A stretch of DNA of 64,000 bases from Sphingobacterium sp. B16(2022). Lineage in GTDB: Bacteria > Bacteroidota > Bacteroidia > Sphingobacteriales > Sphingobacteriaceae. Both the position numbers and the translations under genes were made by a program. Numbering within the stretch: position 1 is the first letter of the stretch; each line of letters begins with the position of its first letter. The notes under the pieces were generated by a model, which was not told the DNA's origin, ran no database searches, and was given only the letters and a program-made list of their open reading frames with translations. The DNA lies in assembly GCF_012030425.1 (NCBI RefSeq), contig NZ_JAAUVN010000001.1, positions 372,001-436,000 on the forward strand. Reading direction: 5' to 3'. Positions 27,002-36,777 of the stretch are shown in pieces.

Positions 27002-29059
27002 ATGAAAGATTTAAACTTCAACCAACATGTAATAAATATACTTAAAACTGATGTACGATTAGTCGATGAAGAAAATGATATCCAAATCAATATATTACGG
27101 GATTTCGTCAATAATTTTGACGAAAGGCTGATCGAACTTCTTTTAAATGATGAACAAACAAGAATCAAGTTTTTCGTCCGAATAAAAGATGTCTATATAT
27201 TTAAGCAAAATGATTTTATTTACTATTTAGACTCTAATGTTTTAGATGGTTCTTATACTCATTACGCTAACCGAATTGGTTTAGCCTCAGGTGGTAAATT
27301 CTTGACAGATAGTACCGATTATGTATTAGATTTTCCTTATAAGGATTGTATATTGGAAGGCGGACAAAGTTCGGAAGAAGGTAACGACGTTTATTTTGAA
27401 TACGATGCAGTTTCTAATGATTATGTCGAAAGAACAGCCAAACGCAAAGAGATTTTTTATAACCATATAATTGCCAAAGATGAAATAGATCGTCTATTAG
27501 AGCCGAAGGCATTTCAAAAAGTAGTCTCTTATGATATTGATGGTGAAAGCATTCCTTTTGCTTTTAGCCGTGATGCTCTCCTTAATAAAAAGCGTGGTTT
27601 ACCGGAAGACACAATTACGGATAATTTAATTATTAAAGGTAATAACTTGCTGGGATTATATAGTATAGAAAAAGAGTTAAAAAATAAAGTTAAATTAATA
27701 TATATTGATCCACCTTATAATACAGGGAGTGATAGTTTTAAGTATAATGATCGTTTCAATCATTCTACTTGGCTAACATTTATGTATAATAGACTTTTAA
27801 TTGCTAAAAATCTATTAAAAGAAGATGGTGTTATTATAGTTCAATGTAGTTTTCATGAATTTGCATATTTAAAAGTTCTGATGAATAATACATTTAGAAA
27901 CCACATGTGTGATTTTAATATTCAAGTTCGTCACCCTGATCGAGGATTAACAGGCGATAAAGAGTTTAACGATGTTATTGAGTACGCCTTAATATTTTCG
28001 GATAATCCATTGAAGAAAATGCCCTATATTGAAGTTGAAAAAACTATTAACGATTATGTATTTGATATAGAAATTTTAGAAAATGAAAAGCCTGAAATAA
28101 TAACATGTGGTAAAAAGAATGTAGAAGTTTATTTACCGGGGCAATATAAGATGGTAAAAAAAGAACCTTCTGAAAATTTGTTTAAAATCCATACAGTAAG
28201 AGGGTCTCTTAGAGAAAAAAACAGTAGTGGAAGGTTTTTTGTAAAATATTTAGAACCATTAACACATTATCCTCCTCAAACTTTATTTAAAGTTCCGGAT
28301 ATGGGTGATGACAATATTGATTTTAGATATTTCTATAGTGCTCCTTTAGGAAACAAAAATGGAGCATATCTTCAGGGAAAGCCAACTAGTACAAACATAA
28401 CTAGAAAGCAATATCCTAATTTTTATAATTTTGAAAAAGAATATAATAATGTAGCTGATGAAGGGGGAGTATCTTTTCGAAATGGTAAAAAACCTGAAGA
28501 GCTATTAAAATTTTATATTGATCTATTTTCAGATGTAAATGATATTGTTTTGGATTATCATCTTGGAAGTGGAACTACAGCGGCTGTTTCGCATAAGATG
28601 GGACGGCAGTTTGTTGGTCTTGAACAAATCAATAATCAAATTGAATTATCTAAAGATAGGCTTATTAATGTTATTAATAATGAAGTTTCAGGAATTTCAG
28701 ATTTAGTAAATTGGGGTGGCGGAGGTTCTTTTATTTATGTTGAATTAGCCAAAAATAATGAAGCAGCTAAAGAGCAAATACAAGCTTGTAATAGTTTAGA
28801 AGATTTAAATGATTTGTTTGATGAACTATCTGCTCGTTATTTCTTGAATTACAACGCACGAGTCAAAGAGTTTAAGGAAAAAATTATTCATGAAGATAAT
28901 TTCAAAGCATTGAGTCTTTCTCGTCAAAAAGCGCTTTTAGCTCGAATGTTAGATAACAATCAACTGTACGTTAATCACTCTGAGGTAGAAGATTCTCGAT
29001 ATCATTTATCATCAGATGCAATTCGTTTAACAAAAGATTTTTACCAAATCAAAGATTAG
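27002..29059 (+). CDS. mod: Type III restriction-modification methyltransferase (Mod)
   Basis: 685 residues, normal for Mod. The amino-methyltransferase motif IV DPPY is at about 236 (LIYIDPPYNTGSD), followed by the YNRL/LL block (FMYNRLLIAKNLLKEDGVI) and the SAM-binding motif I near 517 (DYHLGSGTTAAVSHKMGRQF). The order IV then I is the beta class used by Mod subunits. The middle is the target-recognition region. It methylates adenine at an asymmetric site and forms a complex with Res, encoded 186 bases further on. Confidence 0.95.
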   Translation: MKDLNFNQHVINILKTDVRLVDEENDIQINILRDFVNNFDERLIELLLNDEQTRIKFFVRIKDVYIFKQNDFIYYLDSNVLDGSYTHYANRIGLASGGKFLTDSTDYVLDFPYKDCILEGGQSSEEGNDVYFEYDAVSNDYVERTAKRKEIFYNHIIAKDEIDRLLEPKAFQKVVSYDIDGESIPFAFSRDALLNKKRGLPEDTITDNLIIKGNNLLGLYSIEKELKNKVKLIYIDPPYNTGSDSFKYNDRFNHSTWLTFMYNRLLIAKNLLKEDGVIIVQCSFHEFAYLKVLMNNTFRNHMCDFNIQVRHPDRGLTGDKEFNDVIEYALIFSDNPLKKMPYIEVEKTINDYVFDIEILENEKPEIITCGKKNVEVYLPGQYKMVKKEPSENLFKIHTVRGSLREKNSSGRFFVKYLEPLTHYPPQTLFKVPDMGDDNIDFRYFYSAPLGNKNGAYLQGKPTSTNITRKQYPNFYNFEKEYNNVADEGGVSFRNGKKPEELLKFYIDLFSDVNDIVLDYHLGSGTTAAVSHKMGRQFVGLEQINNQIELSKDRLINVINNEVSGISDLVNWGGGGSFIYVELAKNNEAAKEQIQACNSLEDLNDLFDELSARYFLNYNARVKEFKEKIIHEDNFKALSLSRQKALLARMLDNNQLYVNHSEVEDSRYHLSSDAIRLTKDFYQIKD

Positions 29060-29063
29060 TTAA

Positions 29064-29246
29064 ATGAGTAATAATGTTGCAATGTTATCGTCTAAAAAAG
29101 TTTATGATGTTGTTTTATACATCAAATCTTCAGGAGAGTCTAAAAAATCCTCTTTCAATAAATATCATGTGTCCGACAAAATACAAAAAATTTGTTTTTA
29201 CTTTGATAAAATGTCGAAATATACCAATACCAAAAAGAAAAAGTAA
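29064..29246 (+). CDS. Small protein between mod and res
   Basis: 60 residues, strongly basic (ends NTKKKK). It begins 4 bases after mod. Its TAA overlaps the ATG of res (TAATG), so it is coupled to both. No motif recognised. The tight packing supports a real gene. An overlapping frame at 29074 is less likely. Confidence 0.55.
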   Translation: MSNNVAMLSSKKVYDVVLYIKSSGESKKSSFNKYHVSDKIQKICFYFDKMSKYTNTKKKK

Positions 29247-32086
29247 TGACATTATTTCCAGATAAATATCTTTACGATACTATTAGTGATAAATTAAGAG
29301 AATATCGATTATCATTTGCAGATATTCCCGAATATATAACTTCAAATTTACGTTTTACGTTATTCAAATGGCAAAGGGATGCTTTATTGAATTTTCTTGA
29401 TATGCAAAACATAAAACGAATAGAAAGCCCATGTACTGCATCTCATTATATGTTCAATATGGCTACAGGGACAGGTAAAACTTTAGTGCTGGCTGCTATG
29501 ATTTTATATTATTACAAGCAGGGCTACAGAAATTTTATTTTTTTTGTGGATCAGAATAATATCGTTGGGAAAACAGAGGATAATCTTACCGACGCGTCAC
29601 ATCATAAATATTTGTTTGCCAATCCAATTGTTATTGATGATAAAACTATTGATGTTAAAAAAGTTGATAATTTTTCACCTTACGTTGATGGAACGACTTT
29701 GGATAATCCAACTATAGATTATATTGAAATTATATTTACTTCAATTCATAAATTACATAACGCTATGTATGTAGTTCGTGAAAATGATATATTTTTAGAT
29801 GATTTACAAAAGCGTGATTTGGTATTGTTAGCCGATGAAGCACACAGTTTTAATGCTGATACCAAAAAGAGAAAAAATACACAAGCGGATATAGTTGAAT
29901 TTAAGGAGCTTAGGGAAGGAGCAAAAGCTGAAGATGTAGAACGTAGTTGGGAGAATACCGTAACAAGTAAATTGTTAAACAAAGAAGGTATAAAAGCTTA
30001 TACCAATAATAATGTTTTATTAGAATTTACGGCAACTATTCCAAAAGATATCCAGGTTTCAGATAAATACAAAAATAAAATCATCATCAAATTTGATTTA
30101 CCAGAATTTTTAAAGGCTGGATATACTAAAGAAATTAATTTGGTGTCTTCAAATTTCGATAAAAAACAAAGAATACTACAAGCTTTACTATTTAATTGGT
30201 ATCGCAATCATTTAGCGTTAGAATATGGACTTAAAAACTTTAAACCAGTAATTCTTTTCAGAAGTAAGTTTTCTGACATTAAATTAGACGGTAATGTGCA
30301 AGAAGATTATCTGTATTTCCGTGAAATAGTAGATAATATCTCTGACAGTGATTTTTTGTTTTTGAAAGCTGTTCAAGTGGAACAGGCTCAAAAATTATAC
30401 GAGATTGGCCAAAGCAGAATTGTAGATATTGTTCGTATTGTAAATAATAAGTATTTAGGCTCATTTCAAATAATAATCAATTACATAAAAACTACATTTA
30501 AAGAGAATAATTGCATAGTTACCCATTCTAACGACAAAACAGCCACAGGTCGTAAAGGAGAAGAAAAGACAACTTATGACCAGGATCGATTACTAAATAG
30601 CCTAGAAGACAAAAAAAACCCTATCACTGCAATATTTACATGTAAACGTTTAACGCAGGGTTGGGATGTACTTAATCTGTATGATATTGTTCGTATGTAC
30701 GAAGGCCAAAATACGGGTGGTAGTAATAAAGGTAATATAGGAGCTAGTACGGTTTCAGAAGTGCAATTAATTGGTCGAGGTGTCCGCTACAATCCCTTTT
30801 TTTATAATGATTTAGAGGTGAATAAACGTAAATTTGATAAGGAGTTAAATCATCCTCTACGTGTTTTAGAAGAATTTTATTTTCATTCGGATAAAGATGA
30901 AAGGTATATTAATGAGTTGAAATCTGAGTTAAAAAATCAAAAACTTTTCATAGATGATAAAAAGGTTATTAAGCATTTTGATATAAAGGAAGAAATTAAA
31001 AATGATAAAAACTCTTTCTATCATACATTGCAAATCTTTGCAAATGAAAAGGTGGAAAACCCTAATCGCAGAAAATCCACTTTAGATGATGTGTATAAGG
31101 ATTTTCATTTCCAATATACTATTCCTGCGTATGATTATACCGCTCAAAAAGTAATATTTGATGAAGGTAAAAATGATGAAATTCGTCATCAGCAAGGTAA
31201 TGAAGATAAGAAACCAGTTAAAAAGAAATTCTCGGAATTTGTTAATGATGATTTAAAACATATTATTTTAAAAGCATATAATCAAGTAGCTAAAAAAGAG
31301 AATTCTTTACTCCGCTTTGATAAATTAAAACAAGAACTTCAAATTAGCTCTATCGATGATTTGTGGAATGACACTTTTTTAGGTAAGTTCTATATTACCT
31401 TATATTTACCTAATACCTACGAAAGCTTATTTGATGTAGATCCAAAGATTCTAGTCAAAGCTTTTTTACGTTTTTTCGAACAATTTATAATAGAATGGAA
31501 AAAAGAAATCCATCCATTTAATGGTAGTGAGTTTAAACCAAGACCATTTAAATATTATTTTGAGAAAACAAAAGCTGTTGCAGTGATAGAAGATGATCGA
31601 AATAGGATGTACGAAAATACTTTATTAACTAAAGATTGGTATGCATTAAATCATTTTCAAGGAACATCAGAGGAGCAAGCATTGATTCAATTTATTATTG
31701 ATACAGTCGAGAAGTTTAAGGAAAAATACGAGAATGTATATTTGGTAAGAAATGAAGAGGTATATAAAATATATGATTTTAAAGATGGAAATGGTTTTAT
31801 GCCCGATTTTCTTTTGTTTTTAAAACAGAAAAGTGAAAATTTATATTATCAAGTTTTCATTGAACCAAAAGGATCACAATTCAAAGATTCATCAGGGTCG
31901 TTTGATCAGAGTAAAGAAGGATGGAAAGAATGTTTTTTAAAAGAAATCACCGATAAATATGGTAAAGCTAACGTATTACAAATAGAGAATAGAGATTATC
32001 GATTAGTTGGATTACCATTATTTAATGCAACAATGGTGAATGAATTTAATAAAAGTATTAATGATAATTTAGAAGTTTCTTTGTAA
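29246..32086 (+). CDS. res: Type III restriction enzyme, Res subunit (helicase-nuclease)
   Basis: 946 residues. A superfamily 2 helicase core is complete: Walker A at about 71 (MATGTGKTLVLAAMIL), DEAH box variant (LLADEAHSF, about 196), motif III (LEFTATIP) and motif VI (VQLIGRGVRYNP). A C-terminal PD-(D/E)xK nuclease is present at about 853-875 (MPDFLLFL ... VFIEPKGS). Res moves along DNA using ATP and cuts when two Mod-bound sites meet. All motifs look intact. Confidence 0.95.
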   Translation: MTLFPDKYLYDTISDKLREYRLSFADIPEYITSNLRFTLFKWQRDALLNFLDMQNIKRIESPCTASHYMFNMATGTGKTLVLAAMILYYYKQGYRNFIFFVDQNNIVGKTEDNLTDASHHKYLFANPIVIDDKTIDVKKVDNFSPYVDGTTLDNPTIDYIEIIFTSIHKLHNAMYVVRENDIFLDDLQKRDLVLLADEAHSFNADTKKRKNTQADIVEFKELREGAKAEDVERSWENTVTSKLLNKEGIKAYTNNNVLLEFTATIPKDIQVSDKYKNKIIIKFDLPEFLKAGYTKEINLVSSNFDKKQRILQALLFNWYRNHLALEYGLKNFKPVILFRSKFSDIKLDGNVQEDYLYFREIVDNISDSDFLFLKAVQVEQAQKLYEIGQSRIVDIVRIVNNKYLGSFQIIINYIKTTFKENNCIVTHSNDKTATGRKGEEKTTYDQDRLLNSLEDKKNPITAIFTCKRLTQGWDVLNLYDIVRMYEGQNTGGSNKGNIGASTVSEVQLIGRGVRYNPFFYNDLEVNKRKFDKELNHPLRVLEEFYFHSDKDERYINELKSELKNQKLFIDDKKVIKHFDIKEEIKNDKNSFYHTLQIFANEKVENPNRRKSTLDDVYKDFHFQYTIPAYDYTAQKVIFDEGKNDEIRHQQGNEDKKPVKKKFSEFVNDDLKHIILKAYNQVAKKENSLLRFDKLKQELQISSIDDLWNDTFLGKFYITLYLPNTYESLFDVDPKILVKAFLRFFEQFIIEWKKEIHPFNGSEFKPRPFKYYFEKTKAVAVIEDDRNRMYENTLLTKDWYALNHFQGTSEEQALIQFIIDTVEKFKEKYENVYLVRNEEVYKIYDFKDGNGFMPDFLLFLKQKSENLYYQVFIEPKGSQFKDSSGSFDQSKEGWKECFLKEITDKYGKANVLQIENRDYRLVGLPLFNATMVNEFNKSINDNLEVSL

Positions 32087-32139
32087 TTTAATTGCAATTG
32101 TTTAACTTGGTAAAAGTTAATATTAAAAATACAAATTAT

Positions 32140-32433
32140 ATGCCTTTAAGCGAAAACCAACTAGTTGTACCTGCACTGATAGCTATGATTAAAGGAGATC
32201 AAGGATACATCTCTACTTCTGCTCTTATTGATGAGATCGCAAATCAATTTTCTTTAGATTCTGAAGATGTAAGACCTCTTATAAATAGAAATGATGAAAA
32301 ATATACACAAATTGTAAGAAATTTGAAATCTCATAAAACTTTTGTTAAGAACGGTTATGCTACAGAAGAAAATGAAGGTTTTAGAATAACACCTGAGGGA
32401 GCTACTTTTTTGGAAGATAATGGATTCATTTAG
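32140..32433 (+). CDS. Small winged-helix (Mrr_N-like) protein at the end of the R-M operon
   Basis: About 97 residues from ATG 32140. The pattern VPALIAMIKGDQGYISTSAL, LKSHKTFVKNGYATE and FRITPEGATFLEDNGFI fits the N-terminal winged helix found in restriction-associated proteins, without any nuclease domain. It begins 53 bases after res and ends before a strong terminator, so it is the last gene of the operon. Confidence 0.65.
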   Translation: MPLSENQLVVPALIAMIKGDQGYISTSALIDEIANQFSLDSEDVRPLINRNDEKYTQIVRNLKSHKTFVKNGYATEENEGFRITPEGATFLEDNGFI

Positions 32434-32512
32434 TAGACGTTCTTTATATTTAAAGCCTTATATTCAAATAAATCTGTTAGATTGATGAACATAATATTCC
32501 GCGCTTTTAAAT

Positions 32513-32548
32513 AAAAAATCAAGTGTTCTAAAGAACACTTGATTTTTT
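32513..32548. terminator. Strong bidirectional terminator
   Basis: A 17-base perfect stem AAAAAATCAAGTGTTCT / AGAACACTTGATTTTTT with a 2-base loop. It closes both the type III operon (plus) and the minus-strand nuclease cluster. Confidence 0.85.
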
Positions 32549-32633
32549 ATTTAATGCTTTTTTAGATAGATTCTTTAATTTATTAATACACATAAATCTT
32601 TATAATATGTAAATTTTTTCATATGAAAAAATC

Positions 32634-33005
32634 TTAATAACTTCCCTTACCAGGTATAACATGTCTAACACCACCTCGAGGGTTTCCCATGTCGCCAGCG
32701 AAGCGGGGGATGAGGTGGCAGTGGAAGTGAAAAACAGTTTGACCAGCGTTTTCTCCGCAGTTCATACCGATATTATAGCCATCTGGTGTTGATTCGGTTT
32801 CTATTAGTGATTTCGCTAAGAGTATAGCATTATCTAGATCTATTTTCTCATCCTGCGTTAACTGAAAATAATCTTTACGTAGTTGCTTACTGATGATCAA
32901 TGTGTGACCAGGAGAAACAGGAAATCCATCTCGGATCAAAAAGAAATGTTCTGTCTGTCCAATATGTTTGTCTAATGGTAATTCTAGAAAATTATTAATA
33001 CTCAT
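32634..33005 (-). CDS. HIT-family nucleotide hydrolase/transferase
   Basis: 123 residues. The histidine triad is present as VFHFHCHLIPRFAGD (HxHxH), with the upstream FFLIRDGFPVSPGHTLIISK block. HIT proteins cleave nucleotide phosphoramidates or dinucleoside polyphosphates. It is the last gene of the minus-strand cluster. The GGVRHVIPGKGSY tail is usual for the stand-alone Bacteroidota and actinobacterial type. Confidence 0.92.
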   Translation of the reverse strand: MSINNFLELPLDKHIGQTEHFFLIRDGFPVSPGHTLIISKQLRKDYFQLTQDEKIDLDNAILLAKSLIETESTPDGYNIGMNCGENAGQTVFHFHCHLIPRFAGDMGNPRGGVRHVIPGKGSY

Positions 33006-33053
33006 AGTTTGAAGTTTTAAAATAGAATCAAATAATACTGAAATTTTGAAGGG

Positions 33054-33674
33054 TTATTGAAAAGAGACACTTTTCTTTGCTTCTCCTTTAACAGCTTCAT
33101 CAATTATTTCTAACAAATTTTGTACTGTTTCTGAAACTTCATTCTTGTGAATAATAATAGGTTCACTTGTCGCCCTGGGAATCTTTATTTTATCTTTAAA
33201 TTCAGGTAGTATAATATCTAGCTCTTCGTCGCCAATATTATTTGTATCTATAAATTTCCAATTGGAATTTTCATCTTCTTTTATGGCCATTATATTAGTA
33301 ACTGCAATCATCTTCTTTTCCTTGTCAGGAATACTCATTACTATTAATTGAGGAATGAATTTGAAGTATATGGAACCCAGCTGAATAGGATCCATTTTAT
33401 TATAATTTATTACTGTATCTATTCTCGTAGTGTCATTGTCCTTACGACTTGCTAATGTTTCGTTAAATAGTTTTAATGCACTTTCTTCGCCACCCAGGGC
33501 TTTAATTAAGCGAGGAGCTGTGTAACGCATGATCTCTTGATTATTACCAGTTAAAGATGCTTGTATTATCTTTTCTAGTGCACTGTTTAAAGCTGTATCT
33601 TCCTGTGCATAGATCATGTTTGATCCAGTCAGCATTAATGCGATGAAGAGAAGTATTATTTTGATTCCTTGCAT
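33054..33674 (-). CDS. Exported protein of unknown function
   Basis: About 206 residues from ATG 33674. Signal peptide IILLFIALMLTGSNMIYAQ, then a helical, charged mature part (EKIIQASLTGNNQEIMRYTA; NYNKMDPIQLGSIYFKF). It lies only 11 bases behind the HNH gene, so it is in the cluster, but an exported protein is unexpected among nucleases. Not recognised. Confidence 0.6.
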   Translation of the reverse strand: MQGIKIILLFIALMLTGSNMIYAQEDTALNSALEKIIQASLTGNNQEIMRYTAPRLIKALGGEESALKLFNETLASRKDNDTTRIDTVINYNKMDPIQLGSIYFKFIPQLIVMSIPDKEKKMIAVTNIMAIKEDENSNWKFIDTNNIGDEELDIILPEFKDKIKIPRATSEPIIIHKNEVSETVQNLLEIIDEAVKGEAKKSVSFQ

Positions 33675-33685
33675 ATTCAAAAGTA

Positions 33686-34714
33686 TTAAAATGTACCCGG
33701 TATTTCAATACTGGGCGTCCACTCGTGAATGGAGTGGGAGAGTGCTACGTTGTATTGTTGTTGAAGAAACAAGCGCCTCCTCTCCTTTGTTTTCCCTGTT
33801 TGATTAACGATTGTTTCTGCGAGAGGATGTTTACTTTCTATGTAGAACTCATTACGATTATACAATCGTTCTAAAAACCGACGATGAGGTACTTTTGCAC
33901 TTTTAGCAGTATTGATTTTTGGATCCGCTAAAACTAAGTTCCACACACCATTGATATTTGCTTCCTCGACCGAATGTGCTTTTTTATTCAAATGTGGGAG
34001 GAAATGGTCCACAGCACAGATCTGTGGAGATCCTGCATTCACAAATATGTCTTGGTATGAATAGAAACATTTCCCTTTTTGATATCCGCTTAAAGCATCT
34101 CTCACAGTAGTCATACTGATGCGGCGCATGAAATCCGATTCAATATAGAGTTCTTGCTTTAGCGCATCATGCTTTACTTCAAGCAAATTAGGATTGATTT
34201 GAAGGTTCCATGCTGTCTCTACAAGATTCCAGCGTGCGTCTACCTCTTGATCTAAGTTGATAAATTGTACAGCTTCTTTTAGTTTAAAGATATTATCAGT
34301 TAGCATAATTTCCTTTTTGCCTTCTAGGTAGTTTTTGTGATAAAATGGATCAGTGATGATACCTCCATTAACGTTTTGAAAAGCATCCACCACGTTGACA
34401 AACCCTAATTTTGTTGTTGTTTGGATCAACTGATCTTCGCTCAGCTTACCTTCAATAAAATCTCTACAAGTATTTAAAAATTTACTTGACGAAGAGTTTC
34501 CTTGCTTATCACTTTTCTTCAGATGTTCAATAATATTTCGTGCAAATGGACTTGCCAGATCTTCTAACGTAAGAGTCGTATTATTTTGCTCTAATAGTTC
34601 TATTATGGCTTTAGCAAAGGCAAACTTATATGTTGCAGAGTTTTTACCAAACAGTATAAGAGCCCGCCATTGCGATTCAAGACTAGGGTCATTGATTTGA
34701 AATTTAGTCAACAT
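33686..34714 (-). CDS. HNH endonuclease domain protein
   Basis: 342 residues. The C-terminal third carries an HNH core: CAVDHFLPHLNKKAHSVEEA, then INGVWNLVLADPKINTAKSA and HRRFLERLYNRNEFYIE. The Asp-His, Asn-Leu-Val-Leu and Asn spacing fit the nuclease. The CxxC zinc pair seems reduced (GKCFYSYQD and QICAVDH). The N-terminal 220 residues are helical and unassigned, possibly for target sensing. It stands between NUDIX and exported-protein genes in one operon. Confidence 0.78.
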   Translation of the reverse strand: MLTKFQINDPSLESQWRALILFGKNSATYKFAFAKAIIELLEQNNTTLTLEDLASPFARNIIEHLKKSDKQGNSSSSKFLNTCRDFIEGKLSEDQLIQTTTKLGFVNVVDAFQNVNGGIITDPFYHKNYLEGKKEIMLTDNIFKLKEAVQFINLDQEVDARWNLVETAWNLQINPNLLEVKHDALKQELYIESDFMRRISMTTVRDALSGYQKGKCFYSYQDIFVNAGSPQICAVDHFLPHLNKKAHSVEEANINGVWNLVLADPKINTAKSAKVPHRRFLERLYNRNEFYIESKHPLAETIVNQTGKTKERRRLFLQQQYNVALSHSIHEWTPSIEIPGTF

Positions 34715-34749
34715 ATAAAGTGATATCTTTAAGAAAGGTTTAGGTTTGA

Positions 34750-35151
34750 TTATTGAGATTTGCGAAACGATTCTATTAATCCCTCTGCAATAGGAACATC
34801 AGCTGGAGCCAATTCCCACTTTAGTAAATCTTCTATTGCTATCCATTCTATTTGATCATGATCCACTAATTTGATTACAGCATCTTCAGTTTCGCAGCGA
34901 TAGGATATCAGTTCAATTGTCTTTAGATCGTACTGATGGATGACTGTTTTAAAATGATTTTTAACTGTCACCCTCAAATCTAGTTCCTCTTGTAGTTCTC
35001 TAGCTAAGCATGCCTCATAAGTTTCATCATCCTCCAGTTTTCCTCCTGGAAACTCCCAATACCCACCTAAAGATTTTTCAGGCTTTCTACGGCAAATTAA
35101 AATTTGATTGTCCTTTATAATAAGACCGCATAATACTTTAGTTATAGCCAT
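34750..35151 (-). CDS. NUDIX hydrolase, MutT (8-oxo-dGTP pyrophosphatase)-like
   Basis: 133 residues. Complete nudix box: GGKLEDDETYEACLARELQE then ELDLRV (GX5EX7REUXEE). The N-terminal VLCGLIIKDNQILICRRKP and the SYRCETEDAVIKLVDHDQIE region match MutT-type enzymes that clean the nucleotide pool. The start overlaps the SRA-HNH gene end by 14 bases. Confidence 0.92.
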   Translation of the reverse strand: MAITKVLCGLIIKDNQILICRRKPEKSLGGYWEFPGGKLEDDETYEACLARELQEELDLRVTVKNHFKTVIHQYDLKTIELISYRCETEDAVIKLVDHDQIEWIAIEDLLKWELAPADVPIAEGLIESFRKSQ

Positions 35152-36013
35152 GAGTATCTCTGTGATATTTAAGATTTTCTTTGTTTAGATCATGTTTGGT
35201 ATGTACAGTGAGTTCACCTGAAACGGCACCACTTAAGGTTAGATCATCATTAATGGAGAAGATTCCTTTATCAAACATAACATGATGGTTAGGGCATAAG
35301 CAGATCAAATTATCGGAACTATCGTGACCGTTGTGCGGTATTCCTAAGGGCTTGATGTGGGCTCCTTCAGCATAATTTCCTGTTTTAGTAGGGATTGAAA
35401 TATTACACACTTGACATTTGAAATCATATAACTTTTTAATGTTATGTGCGATTTTTGAATCTCGAACTATTCTTAAGATTGTACTTTCTTTTCTTTTCGT
35501 GGATTCAGTAGAATATCTAACTTCAACTTCTTCTGCCGTATTTCTATTATTATTAGTGCCGCTGTATATTAATTTAAATCTGCAAATCTTAAAGCCACTT
35601 CTTCCTATTTCCTCCCAGGAGTCAACTACACTATACAGACCTGCATATGTATATCCTGATTTTGGAGAGTATTTAGATTTATGTAAACTTCCTCTACTAA
35701 CTCTTACTGGCAAGCCTTCGTGCTGACTTTTTAGCAGTGCAGCATTTCCTGGTGAATCCCATGATTGATCTGCTATCTGTTTTCTAGTATTTTGGTCTTT
35801 TCCGCCATGTCCGGTATATATTATTTCATCACCTAAATCTTGATCATCTTCATATCCTCCAGAAAGTACAATTGATGGTGATCCAACATTTTTGTTACCA
35901 TCAATCCCGGCTTGAAGCACTAAATGAATTTTTGCCTCTCTTAAAGCTTTTCTATCTTTAAAGGTGTCATTTTCATTAATGTCAGGAATTTCTCCAAATA
36001 TATAATCTGCCAT
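35138..36013 (-). CDS. SRA-HNH modification-dependent endonuclease
   Basis: 291 residues. An SRA/YDG domain covers about 1-165 (FGEIPDINENDTFKDRKAL, QAGIDGN, SIVLSGGYEDDQDLGDEIIY, YTGHGG, PVRVSRG, YTYAGLYSV). A C-terminal HNH domain covers about 195-270 (CQVCNISIPTK, GAHIKPLGIP, LICLCPNHHVMFDKGIFSI) with both CxxC-type pairs. SRA flips and reads 5-methyl- or 5-hydroxymethylcytosine; SRA-HNH proteins are known type IV-like enzymes that cut modified phage DNA. Confidence 0.92.
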   Translation of the reverse strand: MADYIFGEIPDINENDTFKDRKALREAKIHLVLQAGIDGNKNVGSPSIVLSGGYEDDQDLGDEIIYTGHGGKDQNTRKQIADQSWDSPGNAALLKSQHEGLPVRVSRGSLHKSKYSPKSGYTYAGLYSVVDSWEEIGRSGFKICRFKLIYSGTNNNRNTAEEVEVRYSTESTKRKESTILRIVRDSKIAHNIKKLYDFKCQVCNISIPTKTGNYAEGAHIKPLGIPHNGHDSSDNLICLCPNHHVMFDKGIFSINDDLTLSGAVSGELTVHTKHDLNKENLKYHRDTHGYN

Positions 36014-36131
36014 ATTTTATTTATTTCATTCTAAATGATCCACTTGAGGAAATTCATCTGACTACTTGATAAATTATAATGCTGATCAAGACCAGATTCG
36101 AATATTTAGAATTTGTTTCGCAACCATTAAT

Positions 36132-36716
36132 CTATTTTTCTAACTTCCTTTTAGCCTTTCCTATTAAGTGTTCGTCTATAGGTTTGTGAATCTGATACAG
36201 AGGATCAATAACATCATTGCCCTTTTCATCCTTAAATTTTCTTGATCTCCTTAATTTCTTAAACGCACCTTTTAGCAATCCACTAGTTTGGTAAATCGTA
36301 ACACCTTTGTTTAATGGATAGGGGAGGCATCTCATGATTTCTGATTCTGAAAATTGTGTGCCCACATTTAGATGTTTAATAGCAAGAATTATATAACTAG
36401 CTGTATTTTTTAAACCATCCTTTCCAACATCATCCGCAGCAGTATAAGGTGTATCTAGAATTATTTTTTTTGTTGCTTCTGGCAGCTCATCCCATAACGG
36501 ATAAGTGGCTGTATCTTCTTCAAATGTGTGCCAATCCAATCCATAGATTAAGGGATATTTTTCCATCATTTCTAATGTTAAGATATGATGCTGTGATTCA
36601 ACTCCCTTATAAACTAAGTTTTTACCTAACAATAGCAGGTCAATTTGATCCTCAGTAAGCTGAAAATAGAGCCTAAACTTCTTACTTTTAGCTATAAATC
36701 TCTCTTTGATGGTCAT
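36132..36716 (-). CDS. Hypothetical protein in the nuclease cluster
   Basis: 194 residues, basic and helical, with KFRLYFQLTEDQIDLLLLGK, DWHTFEEDTATYPLWDELP and a Lys/Arg-rich end. No signal peptide or known motif. It lies between the SNase and SRA-HNH genes in the same direction, so co-function is inferred from position only. Confidence 0.6.
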   Translation of the reverse strand: MTIKERFIAKSKKFRLYFQLTEDQIDLLLLGKNLVYKGVESQHHILTLEMMEKYPLIYGLDWHTFEEDTATYPLWDELPEATKKIILDTPYTAADDVGKDGLKNTASYIILAIKHLNVGTQFSESEIMRCLPYPLNKGVTIYQTSGLLKGAFKKLRRSRKFKDEKGNDVIDPLYQIHKPIDEHLIGKAKRKLEK

Positions 36717-36777
36717 GGATAGAAATTGTTTAGTTTGAAATATTTAAAAGCTTATTACTTATCATTGTTTTGAAACT

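Noticed and set aside
26776..27168. 130-codon minus-strand frame over the HTH/mod junction
   Set aside because: Opposite to two genes with clear motifs; Ser/Ile-rich shadow.
29074..29265. 63-codon frame overlapping the small gene between mod and res
   Set aside because: The alternative frame at 29064-29246 is coupled to both neighbours by 4-base spacing and TAATG overlap, which is the better gene model.
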